Shown here: piece by piece, positions 35,462 to 43,314 of the stretch
How the letters are laid out: the number at the start of each line of letters is the position of its first letter
Numbering within the stretch: the stretch's first letter is position 1
From: an uncultured Lachnospiraceae bacterium
GTDB lineage: Bacteria > Bacillota > Clostridia > Lachnospirales > Lachnospiraceae
Direction of reading: 5' to 3'
NCBI GenBank assembly: GCA_910587955.1
Contig: CAJUNN010000004.1
Coordinates: 58,430-122,429 of the forward strand
Length of the DNA stretch: 64,000 nt
Notes under the pieces: generated by a model
The model's input: only the letters and a program-made list of their open reading frames with translations
Databases searched by the model: none
Told to the model about the DNA's origin: nothing
Program-made: the position numbers and the translations under genes

Positions 35462-36466
35462 TCAATCCGGTAATTCCGGTCTTTCATATCCGATTTCTTC
35501 CAGAATCCGATCCACCGTCTCCGCCAAGGCGACGCTGAACCCTTCTGTCAGGTAAGGCTCTTCTTCTCCTCTGATGCAGCGCCCAAGCTGCTCTACCTCC
35601 AGACAGTAATTGTTGGGAACCTCCACGCTCCTCAATTCATCTGTCCCCTCAAAAGTACGGAGGCGATACGTCAGTGTTCCCGGGGCATTAAAACCGAAAT
35701 CTACAGAGGATATAGAACCTTTGGAGCCGTGAATCTGGAAGCGGTCCAGGGAAGAATTTTTTTCTGTGGCCAGCACCAGGCCGCAGTCAATATGCGCCTT
35801 GCTCCCGTTTTCGTACTCCAGTACGGCCGTGGTATAAGTATCAATTCCTTCCTCCGATAAGCTGGCCGCCGCATGAATCCCGGAAGGCTTTATTCCCGTC
35901 ATGCGCTGGACAAGGCTGAGGGCGTAGACCCCCAGATCATAGGTGCACCCTCCCAGAGTTTCTTTCCGCATGCGGATATTGCTGTAATCGTAGTCCGAAG
36001 TGATCAGAGCCGCCTCCGCATAGCGCAGCTCCCCGATAAGGCCCTCCTCAATGACTTTGCGGATTTCCTTGATATACGGGCTGTGCTGATAGGCAAAGGC
36101 TTCCATCAAAAGTACGCCGTTTTCCCTTGCTGCCCGAAACATCTCCCGGGCCATGGCTGCACTGGGAGCCAGGGGCTTTTCGCACAATACGTGCTTTTTG
36201 TGCTGCAGGGCCTTTATGGTCCACTCATAATGCAGGGTGTTGGGAAGGGGAATATACACCGCTTCAACCTCCGGATCCCGCAGCAATTCCTCATAGCTTC
36301 CGTATGCCCTGGCAAAACCGTAGACCTTCTTAAATTCTTCCGCCTTTTCCAGGCTGCGCCCCGCAATAGCCGTCAGCTCGCAGTTTTCTGCAAGTTTCAT
36401 TCCCCGGGCCGTATCCCGCTCAAAGATATACGCCGTCCCCATAACGCCCCACTTAATTTTTCTCAT
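35462..36466 (-). CDS. Gfo/Idh/MocA-family oxidoreductase
   Basis: A 334-residue NAD(P)-dependent sugar or inositol dehydrogenase. The Rossmann start WGVMGTAYIFERDTARGMKL, VEAVYIPLPNTLHYEW and the catalytic lysine motif HVLCEKPLAPS are present, then a second domain with GGCTYDLGVYALSL. The glycine pattern at the N-terminus (GVMGTA) is a common variant. It is the third gene of a cupin-ROK-oxidoreductase run, after 47 bases, which suggests sugar-induced expression. The substrate is not evident. Confidence 0.92.
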   Translation of the reverse strand: MRKIKWGVMGTAYIFERDTARGMKLAENCELTAIAGRSLEKAEEFKKVYGFARAYGSYEELLRDPEVEAVYIPLPNTLHYEWTIKALQHKKHVLCEKPLAPSAAMAREMFRAARENGVLLMEAFAYQHSPYIKEIRKVIEEGLIGELRYAEAALITSDYDYSNIRMRKETLGGCTYDLGVYALSLVQRMTGIKPSGIHAAASLSEEGIDTYTTAVLEYENGSKAHIDCGLVLATEKNSSLDRFQIHGSKGSISSVDFGFNAPGTLTYRLRTFEGTDELRSVEVPNNYCLEVEQLGRCIRGEEEPYLTEGFSVALAETVDRILEEIGYERPELPD

Positions 36467-36513
36467 GATACTTATCTCCTCTCAACTTTATATTTGTATC
36501 CTCGTATCAACAT

Positions 36514-37722
36514 TTAAAATAAGCTTCCCTCAAAAACCGCCGTCAGCAGCGCACCCGTACAGCCGAATACGGTAGCCTCCGACTTGAAATAGGATTTTAC
36601 AATTCCAATGTTCCGGTACTTTCTTGCAATCCTGCGCCGGTTTACCTGAATCTCCGCCTGTCTAAGATAGAGTTTCGGAATCCAGTAGCCCTCATGCCCC
36701 ACAATGATTTTTTGGGGATTCAGTCCGTTGGCAAAGCTGGTAAGGCCGCAGGCCAGTTTATCCGCCATTTCGCAGAACACCCCATGCAGCTTCTCCTCCC
36801 GCTCCGTAAAGCCCGCCCCTTCGGTCTCTCTCCTGCGTACGGCCTCATCCATCTCCAGGCAAAATTCCCGGAATGTTTTCTCTTCCCCCGCGGTCTCCCT
36901 TAGCTGTCTTTCTATTACGTTGCTGGAAATATACCGCTCCAGACAGCCCCTGTTCCCGCAGCCGCAGGGAATCCCCTGCCAATCGATGCTCGTATGTCCC
37001 AGCTCGCAGATCATTCCGCTTGCATTCGCATAGAGCTTTCCGTTGACTACCAGGCCCGCACCCACGCCATTGGCCAAATCCAAATAAATAAAGTCCCTGC
37101 AGTCGCTTCCGTTCCCATAGTACTTTTCCGTAATTGCCGCGCAGTTGCTCTCGCCGTCAAAAAACACTGGCATGGAATACCGGTTTTCAATCTCCTTTTT
37201 TAACTCCAGGTCATGAAGGCCGTAGAAATTGGGAGGCTCCAGGATTTTCCCCTGAAGGATATCCACCGGCCCGATAGCGCCGATGCCGATCCCATAGATG
37301 TTTTCCTCCGGGAAAGAATCCAGCACCTTGTCAACCGCCTCAAAAATATTCGGAAGCAAATCCGCCGCATTCTCTTTTGTTATGGAAAAAGCGCTTTTCT
37401 TTAATACATTCAGCCGCAAATCGCACAGGATTACCGTACACCTTTCCCGGTATACATTTATTCCCAGTAGCTTAGGAGCCCCGGAGGAGATGCAAAGCTG
37501 AATGGGATTCCGTCCCTTTCCCTCTATCTGCACCTTTTCCCGTTCCTCCAGCGTCCCGTTCTCCAGAAATTCATTGACAATATAGGTAACGGTCATCTTG
37601 GCCAGACCCGTTTTCTGGGACAGCTCAATTCTGGAGCTGCATTCTCCTGTGGCAATCAGTTTCAGCACCAGTCCCCGGTTCTGCTGTTTTAAAAGTGTGT
37701 TGTTAACTCCGGATTCTGACAT
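36514..37722 (-). CDS. ROK-family transcriptional regulator (NagC/XylR type)
   Basis: A repressor of about 402 residues: an N-terminal winged helix (LLKQQNRGLVLKLIATGECS, RIELSQKTGLAKMTVTYIV) joined to a ROK sugar-kinase-like domain (IGIGAIGPVDILQGKILEPP, NGVGAGLVVNGKLYANASG, CGCGNRGCLERYISSNVI with the zinc cysteines). It lacks nothing essential to bind a sugar. Start 37722 has GGAG 8 bases upstream. The gene overlaps the preceding cupin gene by 34 bases and precedes an oxidoreductase gene. Confidence 0.9.
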   Translation of the reverse strand: MSESGVNNTLLKQQNRGLVLKLIATGECSSRIELSQKTGLAKMTVTYIVNEFLENGTLEEREKVQIEGKGRNPIQLCISSGAPKLLGINVYRERCTVILCDLRLNVLKKSAFSITKENAADLLPNIFEAVDKVLDSFPEENIYGIGIGAIGPVDILQGKILEPPNFYGLHDLELKKEIENRYSMPVFFDGESNCAAITEKYYGNGSDCRDFIYLDLANGVGAGLVVNGKLYANASGMICELGHTSIDWQGIPCGCGNRGCLERYISSNVIERQLRETAGEEKTFREFCLEMDEAVRRRETEGAGFTEREEKLHGVFCEMADKLACGLTSFANGLNPQKIIVGHEGYWIPKLYLRQAEIQVNRRRIARKYRNIGIVKSYFKSEATVFGCTGALLTAVFEGSLF

Positions 37723-38213
37723 TCTTCCTGCTCCCATACAACTTCCATCCAGTCTGCTTCCTCATAGGGCACCAGCACGCAGTCTCTCTTATATGTCCGC
37801 TGGGGGAGGGCAATCAGCACATGCACCTCTTCCGCGTATACCGCAAAAGATTCCTGATGCCACACGCCTGCATTCAGCTTTACCAGCGTTCCCCTGGGAA
37901 CAAAAAAGGCTTCTGTCTTCTCCGGGACAGGCTCCTTGGAGGGCGGCGCCGCGTGAAAGATAATATCGCCGTCTAAAGGCAGCATAATCTCGCATGCTTC
38001 GTCGTGATACTCCGCCCCGGTCACAATCATATCCGGCGTTTTCCGTACCACATAAGGAGAAAACGCCATGGGCATGGAGCTGCCGTTAGCAGCCAGCACA
38101 TGATCCGGATAGAAATCACCCAAATGGTTCCCCACGGGGTTTATGATATCATAAAATTCGCCGAATTCCCAGAAATTATCCTTTGTAAGTTTTTTCGCAT
38201 ATAGCTTTCTCAT
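37689..38213 (-). CDS. Cupin-fold protein, ureidoglycolate lyase-like
   Basis: A 174-residue protein with a cupin-like beta barrel: EFGEFYDIINP near the N-terminus, YHDEACEIMLPLDGDIIF, and FFVPRGTLVKLNAGVWHQES with the conserved Trp-His, as in AllA-type lyases. The assignment is by fold; real ureidoglycolate chemistry is uncertain because no allantoin genes occur here and ROK plus Gfo/Idh neighbours suggest sugar metabolism. It is the first gene of that run, downstream of a TTGACA promoter at 38268-38295. Confidence 0.6.
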   Translation of the reverse strand: MRKLYAKKLTKDNFWEFGEFYDIINPVGNHLGDFYPDHVLAANGSSMPMAFSPYVVRKTPDMIVTGAEYHDEACEIMLPLDGDIIFHAAPPSKEPVPEKTEAFFVPRGTLVKLNAGVWHQESFAVYAEEVHVLIALPQRTYKRDCVLVPYEEADWMEVVWEQEECQNPELTTHF

Positions 38214-38267
38214 TCTTTTACACCTCTCTTTTTGATAGATAGTACATTGTTTTTACTTTATAGGTAT

Positions 38268-38295
38268 ATAATACATCCTTTTTACTAATTGTCAA
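38268..38295 (-). promoter_or_regulatory. Promoter of the cupin-ROK-oxidoreductase operon
   Basis: On the minus strand TTGACA (38290-38295), 16-base spacer, TATTAT (38268-38273). The -35 lies 7 bases beyond the terminator hairpin of the preceding gene. Confidence 0.7.
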
Positions 38296-38302
38296 GTAAA
38301 AA

Positions 38303-38340
38303 AAACAGCCAAATGCAAAACGTATTGCTTTTGGCTGTTT
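38303..38340 (-). terminator. Intrinsic terminator of the second DUF6061-like gene
   Basis: On the minus strand AAACAGCCAAAAGCAA pairs with TTGCATTTGGCTGTTT (one internal mismatch pair), followed by a run of Ts. It lies just after the stop codon at 38346. Confidence 0.9.
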
Positions 38341-38345
38341 CCCGC

Positions 38346-38573
38346 TCAAATCTCCGTAAAGGTATACCGCTGCAATAGCCCGGAGGTGTTCACATGGTAA
38401 ATCACCGTGCCGTCCGCCAGGTCTTCCCGCTCAAAAGAAAACTCCTTATCCTGATGGCGGCTGGTCACATAAGCTTCCAGATCCGCAATCTCTGCCTCCT
38501 CGATAAAGACATCCCGCATCTGATTGCCGGAGCATTGGTTGAAAATTTCGTGTACGACTTCGTATTCTTTCAT
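38346..38573 (-). CDS. DUF6061-like small protein, paralogue 2
   Basis: A 75-residue protein with NQCSGNQMRDVFIEEAEIAD and the end LQRYTFTEI, sharing length and both termini with the product of 35138-35365. Start 38573 is the ATG after AGGAGG at 9 bases. That ribosome binding site forms the edge of a hairpin repeat. The VWA/MoxR/HAD run precedes it and a terminator follows, so it may be the last gene of that run. No function is known. Confidence 0.65.
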   Translation of the reverse strand: MKEYEVVHEIFNQCSGNQMRDVFIEEAEIADLEAYVTSRHQDKEFSFEREDLADGTVIYHVNTSGLLQRYTFTEI

Positions 38574-38587
38574 AAAATTAAGCCTCC

Positions 38588-38728
38588 TATTCCAGTTCCG
38601 CATCCGCCCTCCCAGCGCTTCTCTCCTAGAAACAGTTCCAGCCGTATCCTCCGTCTGTAACTGTTTCTGCGCGCTTTTCGGGCTCCTGCTGTTTTTTATT
38701 CCAGTTCCGCATCCGCCCTCCCAGCGCT
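38588..38728. repeat. Long structured hairpin repeat (copy B) between 32-bp direct repeats
   Basis: Two identical 32-base direct repeats (38588-38619 and 38697-38728, beginning TATTCCAGTTCCGCATCCGC) flank a hairpin: CCC-AGCGC (38611-38618) with GCGCT (38671-38675) and GGG (38680-38682), and AGAAACAGTT (38628-38637) with AACTGTTTCT (38659-38668). On the minus strand the left repeat runs into AGGAGG, the ribosome binding site of the DUF6061-like gene. Boundaries match copy A at 17971-18098. Confidence 0.7.
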
Positions 38729-38736
38729 CCCGCCGT

Positions 38737-40500
38737 CTATTCCGTATCTTCCAGCTGCTTCTGCAGGTAAAGCCCCACCACATTGGAGAAGTTCATAATG
38801 TCCCGGATGTAGGCAAAGTCCCTGCCGAAAATCCGGCGCTCCGCCTGGAGATCCTGCTCTTCCCCGGCGAACATGCCCAGCACCGAGATTCCCATAGCCC
38901 GGACCTTGCGCACCTCCGCCGCCGTGTCCCGCACGGCATAGTCCCCGGAATAGGGCATGGGATTTCTGCTGTTGGGCCGGTTCACAATAATATCATTTGG
39001 GCGTCCGTCGCTCAATACAATCAGGACCTTATTTTCCTCCGGCCGCTCCTGAAGGCTTGCGGCCGCCGCCCGGACTGCCAGTCCGTCCCGGTTGTTGGAG
39101 GAGGCGTGAAATTCAAAAATCCGCTGATTGGCTTCCCTGGGATCGTCGTAATCCCGGTAGCGCTGCATAACCGTGTAATCCCAGAAGGTGCAGAACCCCA
39201 TGACCCGGTGGGGAATGCCTGCATTGCTCAAAGCCTCGCTGATAATATAGCCCTGCAGGGCCACCAGGCTCTGTCTTCTCCTCTGGGAGCCGCTGGCGTC
39301 AATCAGCACGTGCACGGCAAACTCGGAAGTATCCTTTTTCAATTCCCTCACAAAAAGGCGGGCATCCCGGCTTCTTCCCACCTTCCAAAGCCTGTTTGCC
39401 ACTATGGTTCCGTAATCCGAGCGCACCCATTCCCGCTCGCTGCGGGCTGTCAGGGCCCGGCGCAGGGTATCGGAGAGAATCTCTACGTTTCTCCTGGTCA
39501 CACGCATATGGTGTCCGTAAACCTTTAGATTTTCCGACTTGGCCCGCTTGGCATATTCCGACTGGTAGTTCTTCTTTACCATATTGGAGAGAATCCCGTC
39601 CGTGAAATACAGGCTGCAGTCCGCGTGGCTTCCCCGGCAGAGGCTCCGGTTCAAACGCTTCTGTTCCGCTTCCGAGAGGTAAGACCTGCCATAATTCAGC
39701 TCCATGTAGGAATACATTTTGGCGGCGGCTTCCTCGTCTACCAGAACTCTTTTTACCCGGGTCCGCCGTTTTTGCTCCTGAACCTCCTCCGTCCGTGTAA
39801 CGGCCTGGGACATACGGGAGAAATATTCCTCAAAGTGTTCTTCCCCTGCCTCCTCGTCCAGATAATCCTTCCAGTCAAATTCCTTCAATTCTTCCATGGT
39901 AACGGCCAGAACCTGCTCCAGGGGGCCGTGATTGCGGACAAAATGGGGATCCGCCAGCCAGTTATAGAGCGCATCTACTGTCCGGATCACCGCCATAGTA
40001 TCCCTTGTATCCTCCAGCTCTGCCAGCATATCTGCCGCTTTGCGCATCCGGCTCTGCATGGAAACAGAACCCCGGACTGCTTCCTGCATAACAGACAATT
40101 TCACCTGCCCGATATAGGAAGCCGCCAGACGGGTAAAATCATGTTCCATGGTATCTTTGAAGGCTTTTCTGCGGATTTCCAGAATCCCCGGCCGTTCCTG
40201 CGCAGCCTTTCGGTACACGGCGCTGTCCACCGCCATCTGGGCCAGGCTGGTCAGTGGCTTCTCGTCGGCCCCGTAATACAGCTTTTTCACCAAATAAAGG
40301 CCGAAGGCATTCCGGTCAAAATATTTGGAAAAAGCTCCTTGCTTCACAGCATCATACAGGGAAATATAAGGGGATTTTTTGTAAGACACCGTGTCCAGCT
40401 TCAGGTTCAGGCTGTAATCCCCGCTGACTGTCCAGCAGAGATTCCGAATCCGGTTCTCAATCTCATACTGATAAATTTCCTCGTCTTCCTGCCGCTCCAT
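38737..40500 (-). CDS. VWA (CobT-like) domain protein
   Basis: A 587-residue protein with a helical N-terminal part (to about 350) and a C-terminal von Willebrand A domain carrying the metal-ion-dependent adhesion motif in HVLIDASGSQRRR and later LIVLSDGRPNDI. Such VWA proteins team with MoxR-type AAA ATPases to insert metals or remodel target complexes (CobT/CobS, NorD/NorQ). Start 40500 follows an AGAGG site by 10 bases and leaves a gap of 14 bases to the ATPase stop. Its target is unknown. Confidence 0.85.
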   Translation of the reverse strand: MERQEDEEIYQYEIENRIRNLCWTVSGDYSLNLKLDTVSYKKSPYISLYDAVKQGAFSKYFDRNAFGLYLVKKLYYGADEKPLTSLAQMAVDSAVYRKAAQERPGILEIRRKAFKDTMEHDFTRLAASYIGQVKLSVMQEAVRGSVSMQSRMRKAADMLAELEDTRDTMAVIRTVDALYNWLADPHFVRNHGPLEQVLAVTMEELKEFDWKDYLDEEAGEEHFEEYFSRMSQAVTRTEEVQEQKRRTRVKRVLVDEEAAAKMYSYMELNYGRSYLSEAEQKRLNRSLCRGSHADCSLYFTDGILSNMVKKNYQSEYAKRAKSENLKVYGHHMRVTRRNVEILSDTLRRALTARSEREWVRSDYGTIVANRLWKVGRSRDARLFVRELKKDTSEFAVHVLIDASGSQRRRQSLVALQGYIISEALSNAGIPHRVMGFCTFWDYTVMQRYRDYDDPREANQRIFEFHASSNNRDGLAVRAAAASLQERPEENKVLIVLSDGRPNDIIVNRPNSRNPMPYSGDYAVRDTAAEVRKVRAMGISVLGMFAGEEQDLQAERRIFGRDFAYIRDIMNFSNVVGLYLQKQLEDTE

Positions 40501-40514
40501 CTCCCGGTTTCCTC

Positions 40515-41429
40515 TCAAAAGATCTCGCCCCGTCCCCACTCCTGGGGAATCCGGGTCATCACAATGTCGCCGATGATTTCCTTCTCAAATATATCAAAGC
40601 TTTTGTTGGTAATTCCCATGGTAACTGCCGTCCTAGGTTTCAGGCCCGCCCAGACCGTCCGGATGGCGCCAATCATCCCCCGCAGGTCCAAAGGCTTCGT
40701 GGAAATCTCCCCGTTGGAAGCTTTCAGCTGCAGATCCAGGAAAAGGCCCGCAAAAGCCCGGAGCCCCGCCTCCTTTGCCTCCGGAAAGTGAAACGTAAGT
40801 ACCTGCATCAGGGTCTCTTCCGTAAGAGGAGGCATATCTATCACCAGGAACCGGGACACCAGGGCCTCATTCAGTTCCCGGGTTCCCGCATAACCGTAAT
40901 TCATAGTTCCGATAAACCGGGCCGCCGGATGCAGTTCGATCTTATCATACCCCGGCACGTCGATAAGCCTCCGGTAATCCAGCACCGCGTGAAGCACAGA
41001 AACGGCATCGTTTTTCGCCATGTTGATCTCATCGAGGATCCCAAACCCGCCGTTTGATGCACATTGATATACGGGACCCTTGCGCAGGCGCACCTCCTGA
41101 TCCACAAAGGTATCCGTGCCGATTAAGGAACTGCTGTCTGTGTTCACGTGAAAGGAAATATTGTAAGAGGGACGGCCGAAGATCCAGGCCAGATTCTCCG
41201 CCAGAATGTTTTTTCCCGTAGCCTTAGAACCGCTCAGCAGTACATGTTCCCCCTGCAAAAGGGCCGCCATAGCCATTTCCAGAATTTCCCGTCCGTAAAA
41301 AGGAATGGGCGGCCTCATCACCCGGTTCTGCTCACCCTCCGGCACATCGTAGCGGAGGCGGAAATCCGCTGCCGCTTCCATCAGGCCCGGATCTACCTGC
41401 TGTTCCTCCAAAAACTTAAATTCTTCCAT
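40515..41429 (-). CDS. MoxR-family AAA+ ATPase
   Basis: A 304-residue AAA+ ATPase. Walker A is in VLLSGSKATGKNILAENLAW (GSKATGKN), Walker B is FGILDEINMAKNDAVS, sensor 1 is FIGTMNYGYAGTRELNEALV with the arginine in VSRFLVIDMPPL. It is of the short CobS/NorQ kind and is paired with the downstream VWA gene, the standard chaperone pairing. The ribosome binding site AGGAG lies at the stop codon of the HAD gene (14-base gap). What the pair activates is not evident. Confidence 0.9.
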   Translation of the reverse strand: MEEFKFLEEQQVDPGLMEAAADFRLRYDVPEGEQNRVMRPPIPFYGREILEMAMAALLQGEHVLLSGSKATGKNILAENLAWIFGRPSYNISFHVNTDSSSLIGTDTFVDQEVRLRKGPVYQCASNGGFGILDEINMAKNDAVSVLHAVLDYRRLIDVPGYDKIELHPAARFIGTMNYGYAGTRELNEALVSRFLVIDMPPLTEETLMQVLTFHFPEAKEAGLRAFAGLFLDLQLKASNGEISTKPLDLRGMIGAIRTVWAGLKPRTAVTMGITNKSFDIFEKEIIGDIVMTRIPQEWGRGEIF

Positions 41430-41443
41430 TTTCTTCTATGCTC

Positions 41444-42157
41444 CTATTCCAGTCCTTTGATATAAGGAATCAGCTCATCAAAATGCCGGATCTCCTTATA
41501 CCCATGTTCCGGGACCGCAATTCCCTCCGGACGCGCCTTTCCCTTGGGATTATACCAGACCGCGTGCATCCCGGCTGCGGCAGAGCCGCAGACATCTTTG
41601 GCGAAGCTGTCGCCCACGAAGAGGCATTCCTCCGGGCAAAACCCGGATTTTCGCACACACAGTTCCATAAAATCCCTATGAGGCTTCTCTACTCCCGCCT
41701 CCTGGCTGGTGACCATATGGGACACATAAGAAGACAGCCCGTAGACCTCCAGCTTCTCATACTGGATCATGGCAGTCATATCCGTCCCGATTCCCACAGA
41801 GATTCCCATTCTTTTAAGCGCTTCCATACAAGCGGCCGCTCCCGGCTCCGCCTGGCTGCTTTCAAGGAGCGTCCCCCAGTACATGCGGTACAGGTTCTTC
41901 AAATGGGGAAAAAGAGGCTGCTTCCATCTCTCCAGCAGGTTCTGAATCCGGAGATTCCGGCTGTGAATCGCCGCATTATTCATCCCCAAGCGCTCCGTGA
42001 TCTCCCTCATAATCTCCTGGTACTGCCGCTCAAATTCTTCCCTGGGAACCTGAAAATGCTCCAGGACATAATCTCCCATCCGGCGCATCCCTTCTACATG
42101 TCCCCTGTCATAATCGTAAACGGTGTTATCAATATCAAAAATAACTTCTTTTATCAT
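41444..42157 (-). CDS. HAD-superfamily hydrolase (YjjG-type phosphatase)
   Basis: A 237-residue phosphatase: the nucleophile motif VIFDIDNTVYDYDRGH (DxD), a helical cap, SVGIGTDMTAMIQYEKLEVY region with the Thr/Ser motif, EKPHRDFM (Lys motif) and CLFVGDSFAKDVCGSAAAG (acidic motif). This fits nucleotidase or phosphoglycolate-phosphatase subfamilies. It overlaps hemW by 4 bases and precedes the MoxR ATPase gene by 14 bases, suggesting a co-transcribed run. Confidence 0.9.
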   Translation of the reverse strand: MIKEVIFDIDNTVYDYDRGHVEGMRRMGDYVLEHFQVPREEFERQYQEIMREITERLGMNNAAIHSRNLRIQNLLERWKQPLFPHLKNLYRMYWGTLLESSQAEPGAAACMEALKRMGISVGIGTDMTAMIQYEKLEVYGLSSYVSHMVTSQEAGVEKPHRDFMELCVRKSGFCPEECLFVGDSFAKDVCGSAAAGMHAVWYNPKGKARPEGIAVPEHGYKEIRHFDELIPYIKGLE

Positions 42158-43299
42158 TCCGCATCCCTTTCCGGCACGTCCCCGTCCAGCAGGAACTCCG
42201 CCAACACGTAGTTGCTCACATCAATCCCCCGCTCTGTGAGAACCGCATGCCCGTCCCTGCGGACCAGAAGCCCTTTTCCCTCCAAGTCCCGGAACACCTC
42301 TTTGTAGACCCGCAAAAGTTCTTCCGTCAACGCCACGCCCGCCATCTTCCGAAGCCCCAGAAACATGGTTTCTTCCAGCTGCTCCTTCCGGCTCAGCACC
42401 TGGATGCTCTCACAGGAGAAATCACCGTTCAAATACGCGTCCAAATCCCCATGATTCCGGCTGCGTACCTCTTTCAGAAGAGAGGCCGCGCCAATACCGA
42501 AACCTTTGTAATCTGTCCGTTCCCAGTATGACAGGTTGTGCCGGCAGACAAAGCCTGGCCTGGCATAATTGGAAATTTCGTAGCGTCCGTATCCTGCCCT
42601 TTTTAACATGCGGCCGGTATCATAATACATCTGACGCTCCGTCTCCTCCTCCGGCAGCTCTCCTTCCCGGCTTTTTCCCTCTCCGTACCATTCATAAAAA
42701 GGGGTTCCCTCCTCTACCATCAGGCTGTAAGCGGAAATGTGCTCCGGGGCAAGGGCAATCACTTTCTCCAGCGTCTCCTGCCAGTCCTCCCGCCTCTGTC
42801 CGGGCAAGGCAGACATCAGATCTACGTTTATATTCCCAAACCCCAGCTCCCTGGCAAGATAAAAATTTTCCAGAAACTCTTCCCAGGTGTGGATTCTCCC
42901 CAAAAGGCGCAGCTCCTGATTGTCTGCGGACTGAAGCCCCATACTCAGACGGTTGATTCCCGCCTTCCGGTAATGCTCCAGCTTCTCTCTGTCAACCGTT
43001 CCCGGATTGCATTCCGCCGTAATCTCTGCCCCCTCCAAAAAGACAAAACAGGCCCGGAGCTCCTCCAGAATCTCCCCGATCCAGTCTCCCGGCAGGACCG
43101 ACGGCGTTCCTCCGCCGAAAAACACCGTAGATACTTCCCATCTTCCTTCCGTCTCCCGTCTCTGCCGGATTTCCTGCTTCAGCGCCTCCACATAAGCTCT
43201 CTGGACTTCCCTTCCCGCAGGAGCCGACAGGAAATCGCAGTAGGCGCATTTTCTCTCACAGAAGGGAATGTGAAGATAAATTCCCAGCCTTTGTCTCAT
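42154..43299 (-). CDS. hemW: Radical SAM heme chaperone HemW (coproporphyrinogen III oxidase-like)
   Basis: A 381-residue radical SAM protein; the [4Fe-4S] ligand motif is CERKCAYCDF in LHIPFCERKCAYCDF. The FGGGTPSVLPGDWI, AECNPGTVDREKLEHYRKAG and LMSALPGQRREDW blocks match HemW. HemW delivers heme rather than oxidising coproporphyrinogen. Start 43299 (MRQRLG) has AAGGAG 10 bases upstream. In most Firmicutes hemW follows lepA; here a hybrid kinase gene is between them. Confidence 0.92.
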   Translation of the reverse strand: MRQRLGIYLHIPFCERKCAYCDFLSAPAGREVQRAYVEALKQEIRQRRETEGRWEVSTVFFGGGTPSVLPGDWIGEILEELRACFVFLEGAEITAECNPGTVDREKLEHYRKAGINRLSMGLQSADNQELRLLGRIHTWEEFLENFYLARELGFGNINVDLMSALPGQRREDWQETLEKVIALAPEHISAYSLMVEEGTPFYEWYGEGKSREGELPEEETERQMYYDTGRMLKRAGYGRYEISNYARPGFVCRHNLSYWERTDYKGFGIGAASLLKEVRSRNHGDLDAYLNGDFSCESIQVLSRKEQLEETMFLGLRKMAGVALTEELLRVYKEVFRDLEGKGLLVRRDGHAVLTERGIDVSNYVLAEFLLDGDVPERDAE

Positions 43300-43314
43300 G
43301 ACGCGCACGCTCCT

